A stretch of 25,140 nucleotides of DNA, from contig CAYTOJ010000015.1 in the NCBI GenBank assembly GCA_964439415.1, positions 1-25,140 on the forward strand, in the 5' to 3' direction. Origin of the DNA: CAYTOJ01 sp964439415 (lineage in GTDB: Bacteria > Pseudomonadota > Alphaproteobacteria > Rickettsiales > CAZAGG01). A program made the translations under genes and the position numbers. Shown piece by piece: positions 6,859-14,316 of this stretch. The notes under the pieces are model-generated. The model saw nothing but the letters and a program-made list of their open reading frames with translations, was not told the DNA's origin and made no database searches. Position 1 is the first letter of the stretch, and each line of letters starts with the position of its first letter.

Positions 6859-6901
6859 CGCAGCGTCGGTTCGGGCAAGGTTTGGGTTTTTTGCCAGCCA
6901 T
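6707..6901 (-). CDS. 64-residue zinc-ribbon-like protein of unknown function
   Basis: I do not recognise a named family. The protein has five cysteines arranged C9-x4-C14 ... C36-x2-C39-x-C41, separated by a basic/aromatic stretch (KKDTWTYKGRRYTLFEC), and ends WWHWW. Four of the cysteines could bind one zinc, as in zinc ribbons at the N-terminus of IS1-type InsA or Ogr/Delta-like phage activators; that resemblance is only in layout. It is probably a real gene: the ATG at 6901 has a very strong Shine-Dalgarno (AAGGAGGGGG) and an intrinsic terminator follows 6 bp after the stop. The coding DNA is unusually rich in perfect hairpins (6704-6858), so an RNA or repeat origin is also possible. Confidence 0.6.
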   Translation of the reverse strand: MAGKKPKPCPNRRCAGILVKKDTWTYKGRRYTLFECSDCGCPKTTSVRLPRTNREHRKSWWHWW

Positions 6902-7285
6902 GCCCCCTCCTTTCTTTTTTGAGAAAAAGAAACGAAAGCGTGTTTTTTCAGCCCGCGCTGCGTGGAGCAGGAAACCAAACGAGGAATCAGAGGGAACTTC
7001 GAGGATTTCGAGGAAATACTACGGAGGCTCCAAACAGCATGGGCTGAAAAAACGCCGAAAACCTAGAGCTAATATGTTGTTTTCTTTGGATATTTTGTGA
7101 CGATATTATGAAGTAATGTTCATAAACATTAGAAAAACTTGTGCGACTGTGCCTGGGTATCGTTGCGGTCATTCATAAAATCATCGGAGACAGATGGGGT
7201 ATTCACGAAAAAATCCTCCCAATCAGTTTTAACTGGTTGCGTGGTAATACGCCGGACTTTTTGTAAAAACCTAAATATCCATATG
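6902..7285. other. 384-bp spacer between pgi and the zinc-ribbon gene, holding a ~120-bp palindrome and a 20-bp dyad
   Basis: A long imperfect palindrome covers about 6938-7056: GTTTTTTCAGCCCGCGCTG...GGAGC (from 6942) pairs with GCTCC...CAGCATGGGCTGAAAAAAC (to 7053), matching at about 24 of 27 positions. The purine-rich centre contains CTTCGAGGATTTCGAGGAAAT. T- and A-runs lie outside the stem on both strands, so it is not a normal terminator. A separate dyad, CAATCAGTT / AACTGGTTG, lies at 7220-7239, about 47 bp after the pgi stop. Open frames across the palindrome are low-complexity and I do not call them genes. Confidence 0.6.
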
Positions 7286-8563
7286 CTACCCTGCCGCACC
7301 GCCGAGTAGTCTGCGGGCGATCAGCTTACCGCTTTCAACCGCTGGCTGGTCGAAGGCGTTGATGTTGTAGAGTTCTGCGGTGATGACTGTCTCCAGCATG
7401 AAGTGAGCCAGCAGCGCGCCCACTGCCTCTTCATCCTTCCCGCTGAGAATCAGGGTTCGGGTGGGACGTTTATCGTCTATCAGGCATTGCACGGTGGCTC
7501 TGGCTTCGGCCACCAGAACTTCCGACATGGATTTACCCGCCAGGAAAGAAGTATCCCGCGAATATTCCGAGCATTCGGCATTCAGGATAAGGTCACCATC
7601 CTTGCTTAAAGTAGGAATGATAACGGTATAGTATTTATCGTCCGGTCCGTGCAGATATAGCTGCAACTGGCTGTGCTGATCAACCGTGCCGCTCGATTCA
7701 ACCGGGGTGGTTCCATGCCCCTCCTTGCCGATACTCTCCGCCCATAGCTGGCGATACCACTTTACCAGGCTCTTCAGGCGGTCGTAATACGGCATAAGAA
7801 CAAAAATATTATATCCTGCCTCAGCCAAAGTTTTAGCGATGGCGGCTCCCGTAGCAGGGGGATAATTGGTAGTGGTTAGCGCACTTACAACGCTGCGTGC
7901 GCCTTTCAGAACGGCCTGCACATCCACCCCGGCTACAGCGGCAGGAAGCAGCGCGGTATTGGAAAATATTGAAAACCTGCCGCCGATGTCAGGATGATGC
8001 TCGGCGGTTTTGATACGGAACTTTCCGGCGAAGTGATTTAGTGGTGAATCCTGCTTGGTGGTGAGGATAAAAAAATTGTTCTTGATTTTATCCAGCATGT
8101 TCTGGCTTTTGAAATACTCCACCGCCGCTAGGAATTGTGATATTGTCTCCAGTGTACTGCCTGATTTGCTGATGAACATATAACATGTCTCTTCCACCGG
8201 CAGGCCGCTGAATACTGATTCTATTGTAAATGGATCAATATTCTCAAAGAAATAAACCTGGGTGGGGTTATCTAATCTGCCAAAGGCATCACGTTTTAAA
8301 TCAATCAGAACCTGTGCGCCGAGGGATGATCCACCCGTGCCAAACACTGCCAGATGCTTGAATTTTCGTTTGATTGCTTCAGCAAGGCGGATGCATTCGT
8401 CAGCCGTATCAAACGTGTTGATTATTTTCAGGAAAGAAAATTTACGCTCGTCCAGCCGATCCGCGATAGACGCAGCAATTTCATGCGCCTCTGATTTCAA
8501 TCTGGTGAAGGATTTCTGGTGCTTGTCGCTGATGGTGTCAAGAATATCTTGAATATAAGACAA
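7286..8563 (-). CDS. pgi: Glucose-6-phosphate isomerase
   Basis: Pgi interconverts glucose-6-phosphate and fructose-6-phosphate in the cytosol. The 425-residue protein belongs to the shorter bacterial form (the E. coli type is about 550). Family landmarks are FGTGGSSLGAQ (sugar-phosphate loop near residues 74-84), FISKSGSTLETISQF, the region around AEHHPDIGGRFSIFS, WYRQLWAESIGKEG, and DQHSQLQLYLHG. The start is taken as TTG at 8563 because AGGAG lies about 10 bases upstream and no in-frame ATG fits the N-terminus. Enolase, another glycolytic enzyme, is at 18915-20183. Confidence 0.95.
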   Translation of the reverse strand: MSYIQDILDTISDKHQKSFTRLKSEAHEIAASIADRLDERKFSFLKIINTFDTADECIRLAEAIKRKFKHLAVFGTGGSSLGAQVLIDLKRDAFGRLDNPTQVYFFENIDPFTIESVFSGLPVEETCYMFISKSGSTLETISQFLAAVEYFKSQNMLDKIKNNFFILTTKQDSPLNHFAGKFRIKTAEHHPDIGGRFSIFSNTALLPAAVAGVDVQAVLKGARSVVSALTTTNYPPATGAAIAKTLAEAGYNIFVLMPYYDRLKSLVKWYRQLWAESIGKEGHGTTPVESSGTVDQHSQLQLYLHGPDDKYYTVIIPTLSKDGDLILNAECSEYSRDTSFLAGKSMSEVLVAEARATVQCLIDDKRPTRTLILSGKDEEAVGALLAHFMLETVITAELYNINAFDQPAVESGKLIARRLLGGAAG

Positions 8564-8597
8564 AAGTGCGGCTCCTATGTAAGATAAATTAATTTAT

Positions 8598-9044
8598 TTA
8601 GCTTTGCATTACCTTAAATCTTTGCGCCCATTCAAGGGATAATTCAATATTGGTGCACATACATATACATGTAGCACCATAAGACGGGTTTATTTTTACT
8701 AGTAGTAGTTCTTTAGACCTGAATCTTTCCATAGTGTTTATTAAAAAACGTTCGTGTGTAGAATCGTTAATAAGGCCAAGGACATAAGAAACATCAGAAG
8801 AGTTAACGGCGTCACCGCTTACTACAGTAATATCCAGAATTATGTTTCCTTCTCTTAGATCCTCTGCGCGAAAGCGTTCAACACCATTCAGTGCAATGCA
8901 GTGAATCACACTAAGAATGCCCTTAATTACAAGCAACACCACTTTATCAGCAGGAAAAAATATACCCACTAATTTTGCATCATGAACATTAGGATTATTG
9001 ATTACACCATCAGGAGATAATACTATATTGTTCTTAACTTCCAT
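8598..9044 (-). CDS. Hypothetical 148-residue cytoplasmic protein
   Basis: I do not recognise this protein. It has no signal peptide or membrane segment. It looks like an alternating beta/alpha domain with hydrophobic strands such as LVGIFFPADKVVLLVIKGI, NIILDITVV and LLLVKINPSYG, and a Cys-containing CICMC motif near residues 127-131. The ATG at 9044 is preceded by AAGGGAAATAAGTA, a plausible ribosome site. It ends 34 bp before the pgi start, so co-transcription with pgi is likely. Its codon use looks more AT-rich than its neighbours, and it sits beside a MITE-like element, which would fit an acquired gene. It may instead simply be fast-evolving. Confidence 0.6.
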   Translation of the reverse strand: MEVKNNIVLSPDGVINNPNVHDAKLVGIFFPADKVVLLVIKGILSVIHCIALNGVERFRAEDLREGNIILDITVVSGDAVNSSDVSYVLGLINDSTHERFLINTMERFRSKELLLVKINPSYGATCICMCTNIELSLEWAQRFKVMQS

Positions 9045-9178
9045 TACTTATTTCCCTTTCATATTGGATGAACGCCGATGGGGTGACTATTTTTATGCCC
9101 TGATACGGCTAATTCAAGGAATTTGTTATCTGTCGGATCGCGGCAAAAGCTGGTGCGGTGTGTAATATCAATTTTCTG

Positions 9179-9376
9179 GTAACTACCCAGCACCCCCTAC
9201 TGGAAATAACGTATGGTAATATATGCAATCGCAATCCTTTGCAAAATGCTATTGGCCGCAGGATTTACATAAAGATGCCTATTTTATAGGATCTTTGGCA
9301 AAATCACAGTGTAGCTTGAATTTTATGATCCTAAATTACAGTATGTTACGCATGGCAGGGGGTGCTGGGTAGTTAC
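9179..9376. mobile_element. 198-bp MITE-like element with perfect 20-bp terminal inverted repeats
   Basis: Positions 9179-9198 (GTAACTACCCAGCACCCCCT) are the exact reverse complement of 9357-9376. Inside, a weaker match continues (TAACGTATGGTAAT against TAACATACTGTAAT on the other strand). No ORF or transposase lies between, so it would have to be mobilised in trans. The ends start 5'-GTAA, as known for IS66-family elements, but I found no 8-bp target duplication (left flank ATTTTCTG, right flank AGCATGAG). It fills most of the 413-bp gap between the 8598-9044 gene and argJ; the 80 bp next to argJ contain a TTGACA (9408-9413) but no convincing -10 box. Confidence 0.85.
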
Positions 9377-9457
9377 AGCATGAGTACAATAATAACCACA
9401 AAACCTATTGACATTTAAGCTGTTTTGTTGGCAGAAGTTCCCTGAATAATTAGAGCT

Positions 9458-10684
9458 ATGATGTCGAAAGTATCACCATTTGCCCGTCCGTACCCATCCA
9501 TGCTGCCTGTGCGCGGTGTGGAGATGGCTGTCACCAATTGCGGCATAAGGTATAAAACCAGGCCAGACCTGTTAATTGCGGTAATGCCGGAGGGAACCAG
9601 TATGGCTGGCGTATACACGAAGTCCCTGGCGGCTTCCGCCCCGGTAATGTGGTGCAAGAAAGCGGGGGCTAAAGGGCGTGGCCGCGTGCTGGTGGTAAAT
9701 TCCGGTAACTCCAATGCATTCACTGGTAAGGCGGGGGATGAATCGGTCAGCAGGGTGATTGATGCAGCGTCTGAAGTTTTTGGAGTGAAAAAGCCGGAAG
9801 TTTTTATGGCTTCAACCGGCGTGATTGGGGAGCCTTTGCCGGATCATCTGATAACCCAGGCATTACCTTCCTTAAAAGCCAGCCTCTGGCAGGATTGGGA
9901 AGGTGCGGCGCGGGCGATTATGACAACCGATACCTTCCCCAAAGGCGCAACCGCTAAAGCGGATATTGGGGGCGTACAGGTTAATATATCAGGCTTTGCC
10001 AAAGGCTCCGGCATGATCGCCCCCAATATGGGCACAATGCTGGGGTTTATATTCACTGATGCTAATATACCAGCCGATATTCTGCGCCTTATGGTTAAGG
10101 AAATTACTGAGAAAACTTTCAATTCCATCACAGTGGATGGTGATACATCAACCAGCGATACGGTGTTGGTTTTTGCCACCGGGCAGGCGCACAGCCCACG
10201 CATAACCAGGGAAAATCTAAACCTGCTGGACGATTTTAAAAGCAGGCTTTTTGATGTAATGCTGGATCTGGCGCACCAGATAGTGCTGGACGGGGAGGGA
10301 ATCAGCCGTTTTATTGAAATCAAGGTCACTAATGCAGCATCCACCAAGGCGGCACGCAGCATGGCGATGACTATAGCCAACTCCCCACTGGTGAAAACGG
10401 CGGTAGCCGGGGCTGATCCCAACTGGGGGCGGGTGGTGGCGGCAGCGGGAAGGTCAGGCGGGAAGTTTGTACAAAGCAAGGCCTATGTTAAATTCGGTGG
10501 AATGCTGCTGGCGGAGAATGGCCAAGTCAGCGCCTCCTACGACGAGCAAGCTCTAAAGAAATACATGCAAGGCTCAAAAGTGGAGATTGAACTGGGTGCA
10601 GGGGTTGGCAACCATGAGGCAACAGTCTGGACGTGCGATTTGACGCACGAATATATTACCATTAACGCCAGCTATAAAACATAA
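9458..10684 (+). CDS. argJ: Bifunctional ornithine acetyltransferase / N-acetylglutamate synthase
   Basis: ArgJ transfers the acetyl group from N-acetylornithine to glutamate in the cyclic arginine pathway; bifunctional forms also use acetyl-CoA. The 408-residue protein shows NSGNSNAFTG, ASTGVIGEPLP, the segment TTDTFPKGA, and AKGSGMIAPNMGTMLGFIFTDA. The self-cleavage site and catalytic threonine of the family lie in the last segment, Thr193 here. Most relatives have Ala before this Thr; this protein has Gly192. VDGDTSTSDTV and GADPNWGRVVAAAGRSG follow. Two adjacent ATGs (9458 and 9461) make the start ambiguous by one codon. mutT follows 8 bp after the stop. Confidence 0.95.
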   Translation: MMSKVSPFARPYPSMLPVRGVEMAVTNCGIRYKTRPDLLIAVMPEGTSMAGVYTKSLAASAPVMWCKKAGAKGRGRVLVVNSGNSNAFTGKAGDESVSRVIDAASEVFGVKKPEVFMASTGVIGEPLPDHLITQALPSLKASLWQDWEGAARAIMTTDTFPKGATAKADIGGVQVNISGFAKGSGMIAPNMGTMLGFIFTDANIPADILRLMVKEITEKTFNSITVDGDTSTSDTVLVFATGQAHSPRITRENLNLLDDFKSRLFDVMLDLAHQIVLDGEGISRFIEIKVTNAASTKAARSMAMTIANSPLVKTAVAGADPNWGRVVAAAGRSGGKFVQSKAYVKFGGMLLAENGQVSASYDEQALKKYMQGSKVEIELGAGVGNHEATVWTCDLTHEYITINASYKT

Positions 10685-10692
10685 ACATATAA

Positions 10693-11112
10693 GTGAATAA
10701 TAATATTATCCTGGTAGTTGCGGCTTGTCTGGTGAAGGATGACAAGATTCTGCTGGCGCAAAGGCCTGTGGATAAAGATATGGCGGGATTATGGGAATTT
10801 CCCGGCGGCAAGGTTGAAATCGGTGAAACGCCGGAAGCGGCTTTGGTAAGGGAGATAACTGAGGAATTGAACATATATTTAGATGTAAAAAATCTACGGC
10901 CACTCAGTTTTGCCTATCACCAATACCCCACTAAGAAGATACTGATTCTGTTGTATATATGTGATGAATGGCAGGGGGATTTAAAACCTGTAATCGGCCA
11001 GAATCTGGAATGGGTGAAAGCGATAGATTTAACCAGCTACCAGATGCCCGCTGCTGATGTAGACCTGGTAAAGTCTGTTCAGGCTTATTTTATGGGCTTG
11101 GTTTTTCTATGA
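10693..11112 (+). CDS. mutT: 8-oxo-dGTP diphosphatase (Nudix hydrolase)
   Basis: MutT removes oxidised 8-oxo-dGTP from the nucleotide pool. The 139-residue product is of typical length. It opens with VAACLVKDDKILLAQRP and carries the complete Nudix box (GGKVEIGETPEAALVREITE followed by ELNI), matching G-x5-E-x7-REUxEExGU except that the penultimate Gly is Asn. EFPGG precedes it. The start is a GTG at 10693. The gene overlaps mreD in an ATGA junction and follows argJ by 8 bp, an argJ-mutT order also seen in other alphaproteobacteria. The exact substrate is inferred from the family. Confidence 0.9.
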   Translation: MNNNIILVVAACLVKDDKILLAQRPVDKDMAGLWEFPGGKVEIGETPEAALVREITEELNIYLDVKNLRPLSFAYHQYPTKKILILLYICDEWQGDLKPVIGQNLEWVKAIDLTSYQMPAADVDLVKSVQAYFMGLVFL

Positions 11113-11624
11113 TCAAGAAAGCTCCCGGCAAACTCCTGCGCATGTATCTGGCGGCGTTACTGCCGGGCTTGATTAGTGTGTTTCTGCATTTATTTCTTAT
11201 GGGACTTATGCGCTCACAGATTTTTATTGCCTCCATGCCACTGGTTATTCTTATGGGTGTATTTTACTGGAGTGCTTTCCGCCCCAGCCTGATGCCGTAT
11301 CCGCTGGTATTCGCGCTTGGTTTGATGCAGGATGCTTTGTCCAGCGTACCGCTTGGGATTACGTCAATCTTTCTGCTGGCCTCACGGGTTATGTGCCTTA
11401 AATTCCTGCCACGCATACATATGCAGGGATTCTACCGGATTTGGGCTGCCTTCACACTGCTTGCAGCCTTAAATATCATCTGCTATGCCATAGGTTTTGT
11501 GCTGGTAATCGGCCAGCCACCAATGGCGGAGCCGTTTGTTATGCAGTTTATCTTTACAGTTTTTCTTTATCCGCTGGTGCATCTTATCCATACCGCTATC
11601 TATAACCTGAACAATGCTGATTAA
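11109..11624 (+). CDS. mreD: Rod shape-determining protein MreD-like membrane protein
   Basis: MreD is an inner-membrane component of the elongasome that links MreB/MreC to lateral cell-wall synthesis. The 171-residue protein has about five hydrophobic segments. The family signature lies in the middle: MGVFYWSAFRPSLMPYPLVF, then GLMQDALSSVPLGITS, corresponding to the conserved QDxxxxxPLG loop. Normally mreD sits with mreB, mreC and mrdA. Here it overlaps mutT upstream, and a 5'-truncated mfd begins inside its last codons, so the local order looks rearranged. The assignment rests on the loop motif, length and topology. Confidence 0.7.
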   Translation: MIKKAPGKLLRMYLAALLPGLISVFLHLFLMGLMRSQIFIASMPLVILMGVFYWSAFRPSLMPYPLVFALGLMQDALSSVPLGITSIFLLASRVMCLKFLPRIHMQGFYRIWAAFTLLAALNIICYAIGFVLVIGQPPMAEPFVMQFIFTVFLYPLVHLIHTAIYNLNNAD

Positions 11625-13155
11625 TAACTTAGGATACCATGAGAGAAGGCAAGTAGCGGTAATATGCCCAACCACACTGCTTGCGCGCCAGCATTACCGC
11701 ACTTTCCATGAGCGCTTTAAAGGCCTGCCCTTTACGGTGCGGCAGTTATCGCGCATGGTATCCAATGCGGAAGCCAAGGAAACCAAAGCCATGCTGGAAT
11801 CGGGGGAGGTTGATATAGTCATCGGCACTCATTCGCTGCTGGCTAAGGGAATCAAGTTCAAAAACCTGGCATTGGTGATAATTGATGAAGAGCAGCACTT
11901 CGGTGTTAAGCAGAAGGAGCGTTTGAAGGAACTGAAAAGCGATATTCATGTGCTGTCACTCTCCGCTACGCCTATTCCGCGCACCATGCAGATGGCACTA
12001 TCGGGCATTCGCAAATTATCCCTCATCACCACCCCCCCGGTTGACCGTCTGGCGGTGCGCACCTATGTAATGCCGTTTGATCCGGTGGTGATAAAAGAGG
12101 CACTGATGCGCGAGCATTTCAGGGGTGGGCGCAGTTTTTACGTCTCCCCGCGCATAAAGGATATGGCGCAGATAAAAACCATACTCGCAGAATTAGTGCC
12201 GCAGCTAAGAATCGTGATGGCGCACGGGCAAATGCCGCCAAATGATCTGGATGGTGTCATGAATGACTTTTACGATGGCCGCTATGATATTCTCCTCTCC
12301 ACCAATATTGTGGAATCAGGGCTGGATGTGCCAAATGCCAATACTATAATAGTGCACCGTGCTGATCTGCTGGGGCTTTCGCAGTTATACCAGCTACGCG
12401 GCAGGGTAGGGCGCGGCAAGCAGCGGGCATATGCCTATTTCACTACGCCGTATCACAAGCAGTTGACTCCGAATGCGCTCAGGCGGCTGGAGGTTATGCA
12501 GTCCCTTGATTCCCTGGGTGCTGGTTTCAGCGTTGCCAGTCACGATATGGACATACGCGGTTTTGGTAATCTGCTGGGGGAGGAACAGTCTGGTCAGGTG
12601 CGTGAAGTAGGCGTGGAACTGTACCAGCAGATGCTGGAAGAGGCAGTGCTGGAGGCAAAGAGGAAAGCAAAAGGGGAGGCAGAGCAGCCGGGCATAGAGA
12701 AAGAATGTTCACCGCAGATAAATCTCGGCCTGCCGGTGCTGATACCGGAGGATTATGTAACAGATCTTGGCTTGCGTTTAGGCCTGTACCGCCGCGCTGC
12801 TTCCCTGCAGAACGATGCAGAGATAGACGCTTTCGCGGTGGAGCTGGCAGACAGATTCGGGCAAATGCCGCAGGAGGTGGATAACCTGCTTAGCATCATG
12901 AAAGTAAAGCTCATGTGCCGCAAGGCTAATATCGCCAAGGTTGATGCTGGGTCAAAAGGCGTTCTGATAACCTTCCATAACAACTATTTCGCAAAACCGG
13001 AAGCGTTGCTGGACTTGATCAGCCGCCATTCCACTTATGTAAAACTAAGACCGGATCAGAAAATCTTTTTTGAACTGCCCAGCAATCATGAAATGGAGCG
13101 CCTCAAAAAAGCCATAACCGCCATTGGCAAAATTCTGGCTATAGCGAACGCATAG
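11614..13155 (+). CDS. mfd: Transcription-repair coupling factor Mfd, C-terminal half only (5'-truncated, probable remnant)
   Basis: Full Mfd (about 1,150 residues) displaces stalled RNA polymerase and recruits UvrA. This frame encodes only 513 residues and begins at helicase motif Ia (RQVAVICPTTLLARQHYRTF). Everything before that is missing: the UvrB-like module, the RNA-polymerase-interacting domain, and Walker A (GDVGxGKT). Retained are motif II IIDEEQHFGV, motif III LSATPIPRTMQ, motif V TNIVESGLDVPNANT, motif VI QLYQLRGRVGRG, the TRG region (DIRGFGNLLGEEQSG) and the C-terminal domain. Without Walker A it cannot hydrolyse ATP. The ATG at 11614 overlaps the end of mreD, and the first ~11 residues (MLINNLGYHER) do not look like Mfd, so a deletion junction lies near 11645. 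The absence of stops suggests a recent event, retained function or an assembly join. Confidence 0.93.
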   Translation: MLINNLGYHERRQVAVICPTTLLARQHYRTFHERFKGLPFTVRQLSRMVSNAEAKETKAMLESGEVDIVIGTHSLLAKGIKFKNLALVIIDEEQHFGVKQKERLKELKSDIHVLSLSATPIPRTMQMALSGIRKLSLITTPPVDRLAVRTYVMPFDPVVIKEALMREHFRGGRSFYVSPRIKDMAQIKTILAELVPQLRIVMAHGQMPPNDLDGVMNDFYDGRYDILLSTNIVESGLDVPNANTIIVHRADLLGLSQLYQLRGRVGRGKQRAYAYFTTPYHKQLTPNALRRLEVMQSLDSLGAGFSVASHDMDIRGFGNLLGEEQSGQVREVGVELYQQMLEEAVLEAKRKAKGEAEQPGIEKECSPQINLGLPVLIPEDYVTDLGLRLGLYRRAASLQNDAEIDAFAVELADRFGQMPQEVDNLLSIMKVKLMCRKANIAKVDAGSKGVLITFHNNYFAKPEALLDLISRHSTYVKLRPDQKIFFELPSNHEMERLKKAITAIGKILAIANA

Positions 13156-13187
13156 CTGGAGGCTGAATATTTAATCTATCACTCTGG

Positions 13188-13386
13188 TATACGGCTCGCG
13201 TATCCGATGTGTGGATATTATCCTATGAGTTGCGAGCAGTATATAATGCGGATTCGGCTGGAAGGCCTGTCGTCCGAAGCCAAGCCTACCGAAGCTTTGG
13301 CGTAGGAAGGTTAGTGTAGGATGAGGCGGCCATGCGCAAAATATAAAAAATATACCTATCGCACCCTTGAAGTGCGATAGGTATAT
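13188..13386 (+). repeat. Composite hairpin repeat, copy R1 (P1 + middle module + P3)
   Basis: P1 pairs TATACGGCTCGCG (13188-13200) with TGCGAGCAGTATA (13231-13243). The middle module (about 13260-13335) runs from AAGGCCTGTCGTCCGAAGCC to GTAGGATGAGGCG and contains its own CCTACC/GTAGG stem. P3 is a perfect 15-bp stem: ATATACCTATCGCAC (13350-13364), a 7-nt loop, then GTGCGATAGGTATAT (13372-13386). A very similar copy lies at 14096-14297, so the ybhB-like gene is flanked by direct repeats. ATG at 13387 follows the last stem base directly. Confidence 0.85.
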
Positions 13387-13414
13387 ATGTATAGAAAATT
13401 TCTCACACCTAATA

Positions 13415-14134
13415 ATGGCGGCTTTTATGATTGCGGCAGGTCAGGCAAACGCTAAGGATAAAATGGATACGCAAAACCAGGCTGAACCTCAGAAACTTGC
13501 AGTATATGTGCAGGGTATTGAGGAAGGCAAAAGAATCCCCGATAAATATGTTTACTGCGTGCCGGATGCGAAAACCCACACAAAGGATGGCGGCAATATA
13601 AATCCTCGCATCAGTTGGTCAGGACAGCCTGAGGGAACTGAATCATTTGCTATTATCATGCATGATCCTGACGTTCCAACCGTTTTTGACGATGCTAACA
13701 AGGAAGGCAAAACCATTTCAGCGAAGCTGCCACGCCGGGATTTTTACCACTGGGTGCTGGTGGATATTCCAGCCCATATCACCGCAATTGAAGAAGGCCA
13801 GGATTCGAAAGACAAAACCCCTAAGGCACCGGGCAAAAAAGCCTATGGCATCACCGGGCGGAATGACTACAGCACACCGCAGCAGCCAATGGGTGGTTAT
13901 GACGGTTCCTGCCCACCCTGGAACGATGAGATCATTCATCACTACCACTTCACGGTTTATGCGCTGGATGTACCAAGCCTGAACCTGAAGGATGGTTTCG
14001 GCGGAATAGAGGCCATGGAGGCCATAAAAAACCACACCATCGCTAAAGGTAGCGTTATCGGCACTTTCACACAGAATCAGGAATTATTGAAATACACTGC
14101 TCGCGTTTCCGATGTGCAGATTTTGTGCAGTTAA
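13415..14134 (+). CDS. YbhB/YbcL (Raf kinase inhibitor-like, PEBP) family protein, start disturbed
   Basis: This family adopts the phosphatidylethanolamine-binding fold; its role in bacteria is uncertain. Conserved parts are NPRISWSGQPEGTESFAIIMHDPDVP, FYHWVLVDIPAH, the GITGRNDY loop, GGYDGSCPPWNDE and HHYHFTVYALD. The in-frame ATG at 13415 is used here, but it gives only a partial leader (MAAFMIAAGQANA before KDK). A TTG at 13367, in the loop of the repeat hairpin, would also be in frame. The ATG at 13387 is in another frame and begins MYRKFLT; removing one base near 13408 would join it to LIMAAFMIAAGQANA and make a complete signal peptide, so a 1-bp frameshift is likely. The last 13 codons (from 14096) lie in the next P1 palindrome, replacing the usual end. 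A periplasmic location is inferred. Confidence 0.85.
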   Translation: MAAFMIAAGQANAKDKMDTQNQAEPQKLAVYVQGIEEGKRIPDKYVYCVPDAKTHTKDGGNINPRISWSGQPEGTESFAIIMHDPDVPTVFDDANKEGKTISAKLPRRDFYHWVLVDIPAHITAIEEGQDSKDKTPKAPGKKAYGITGRNDYSTPQQPMGGYDGSCPPWNDEIIHHYHFTVYALDVPSLNLKDGFGGIEAMEAIKNHTIAKGSVIGTFTQNQELLKYTARVSDVQILCS

Positions 14135-14297
14135 TATGCGAGCAGTTGATATATAAGCGCATGGGGCAGGAAGGCCTGTCGTCCGAAGCCAAGCCTACCG
14201 AAGCTTTAGCGTAGGAAGGTTAGCGTAGGATGAGGCGCACCTAAGCAAAACATACAAGCTATACCCAGAACCCTTGAAGAGTGGTTTCTGGTATAGC
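14096..14297 (+). repeat. Composite hairpin repeat, copy R2 (P1 + middle module + P3)
   Basis: P1 pairs ACTGCTCGCG (14096-14105) with TGCGAGCAGT (14137-14146); the TAA of the ybhB-like gene (14132-14134) lies within it. The middle module (about 14170-14236) is almost identical to that of R1. P3 is GCTATACCCAGAACC (14258-14272) with GGTTTCTGGTATAGC (14283-14297), slightly imperfect. It ends 19 bp before the hemB start. Confidence 0.85.
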
Positions 14298-14316
14298 CCA
14301 CCTAAAGCGAGTATAT

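Noticed and set aside
6882..7100. 72-residue plus-strand basic frame across the long palindrome
   Set aside because: It lies opposite the zinc-ribbon start and over the palindrome, is low-complexity (Lys/Arg/Phe runs), and has no recognisable domain.
13260..13335. Possible tRNA or small RNA gene in the repeat middle module
   Set aside because: The module has short stems but no cloverleaf, TTCGA loop or acceptor stem, and it recurs almost unchanged at 14170, consistent with a repeat.
14281..14316. GTG start extending HemB by 12 residues
   Set aside because: The extension lies in the right arm of repeat R2 and does not resemble HemB N-termini.
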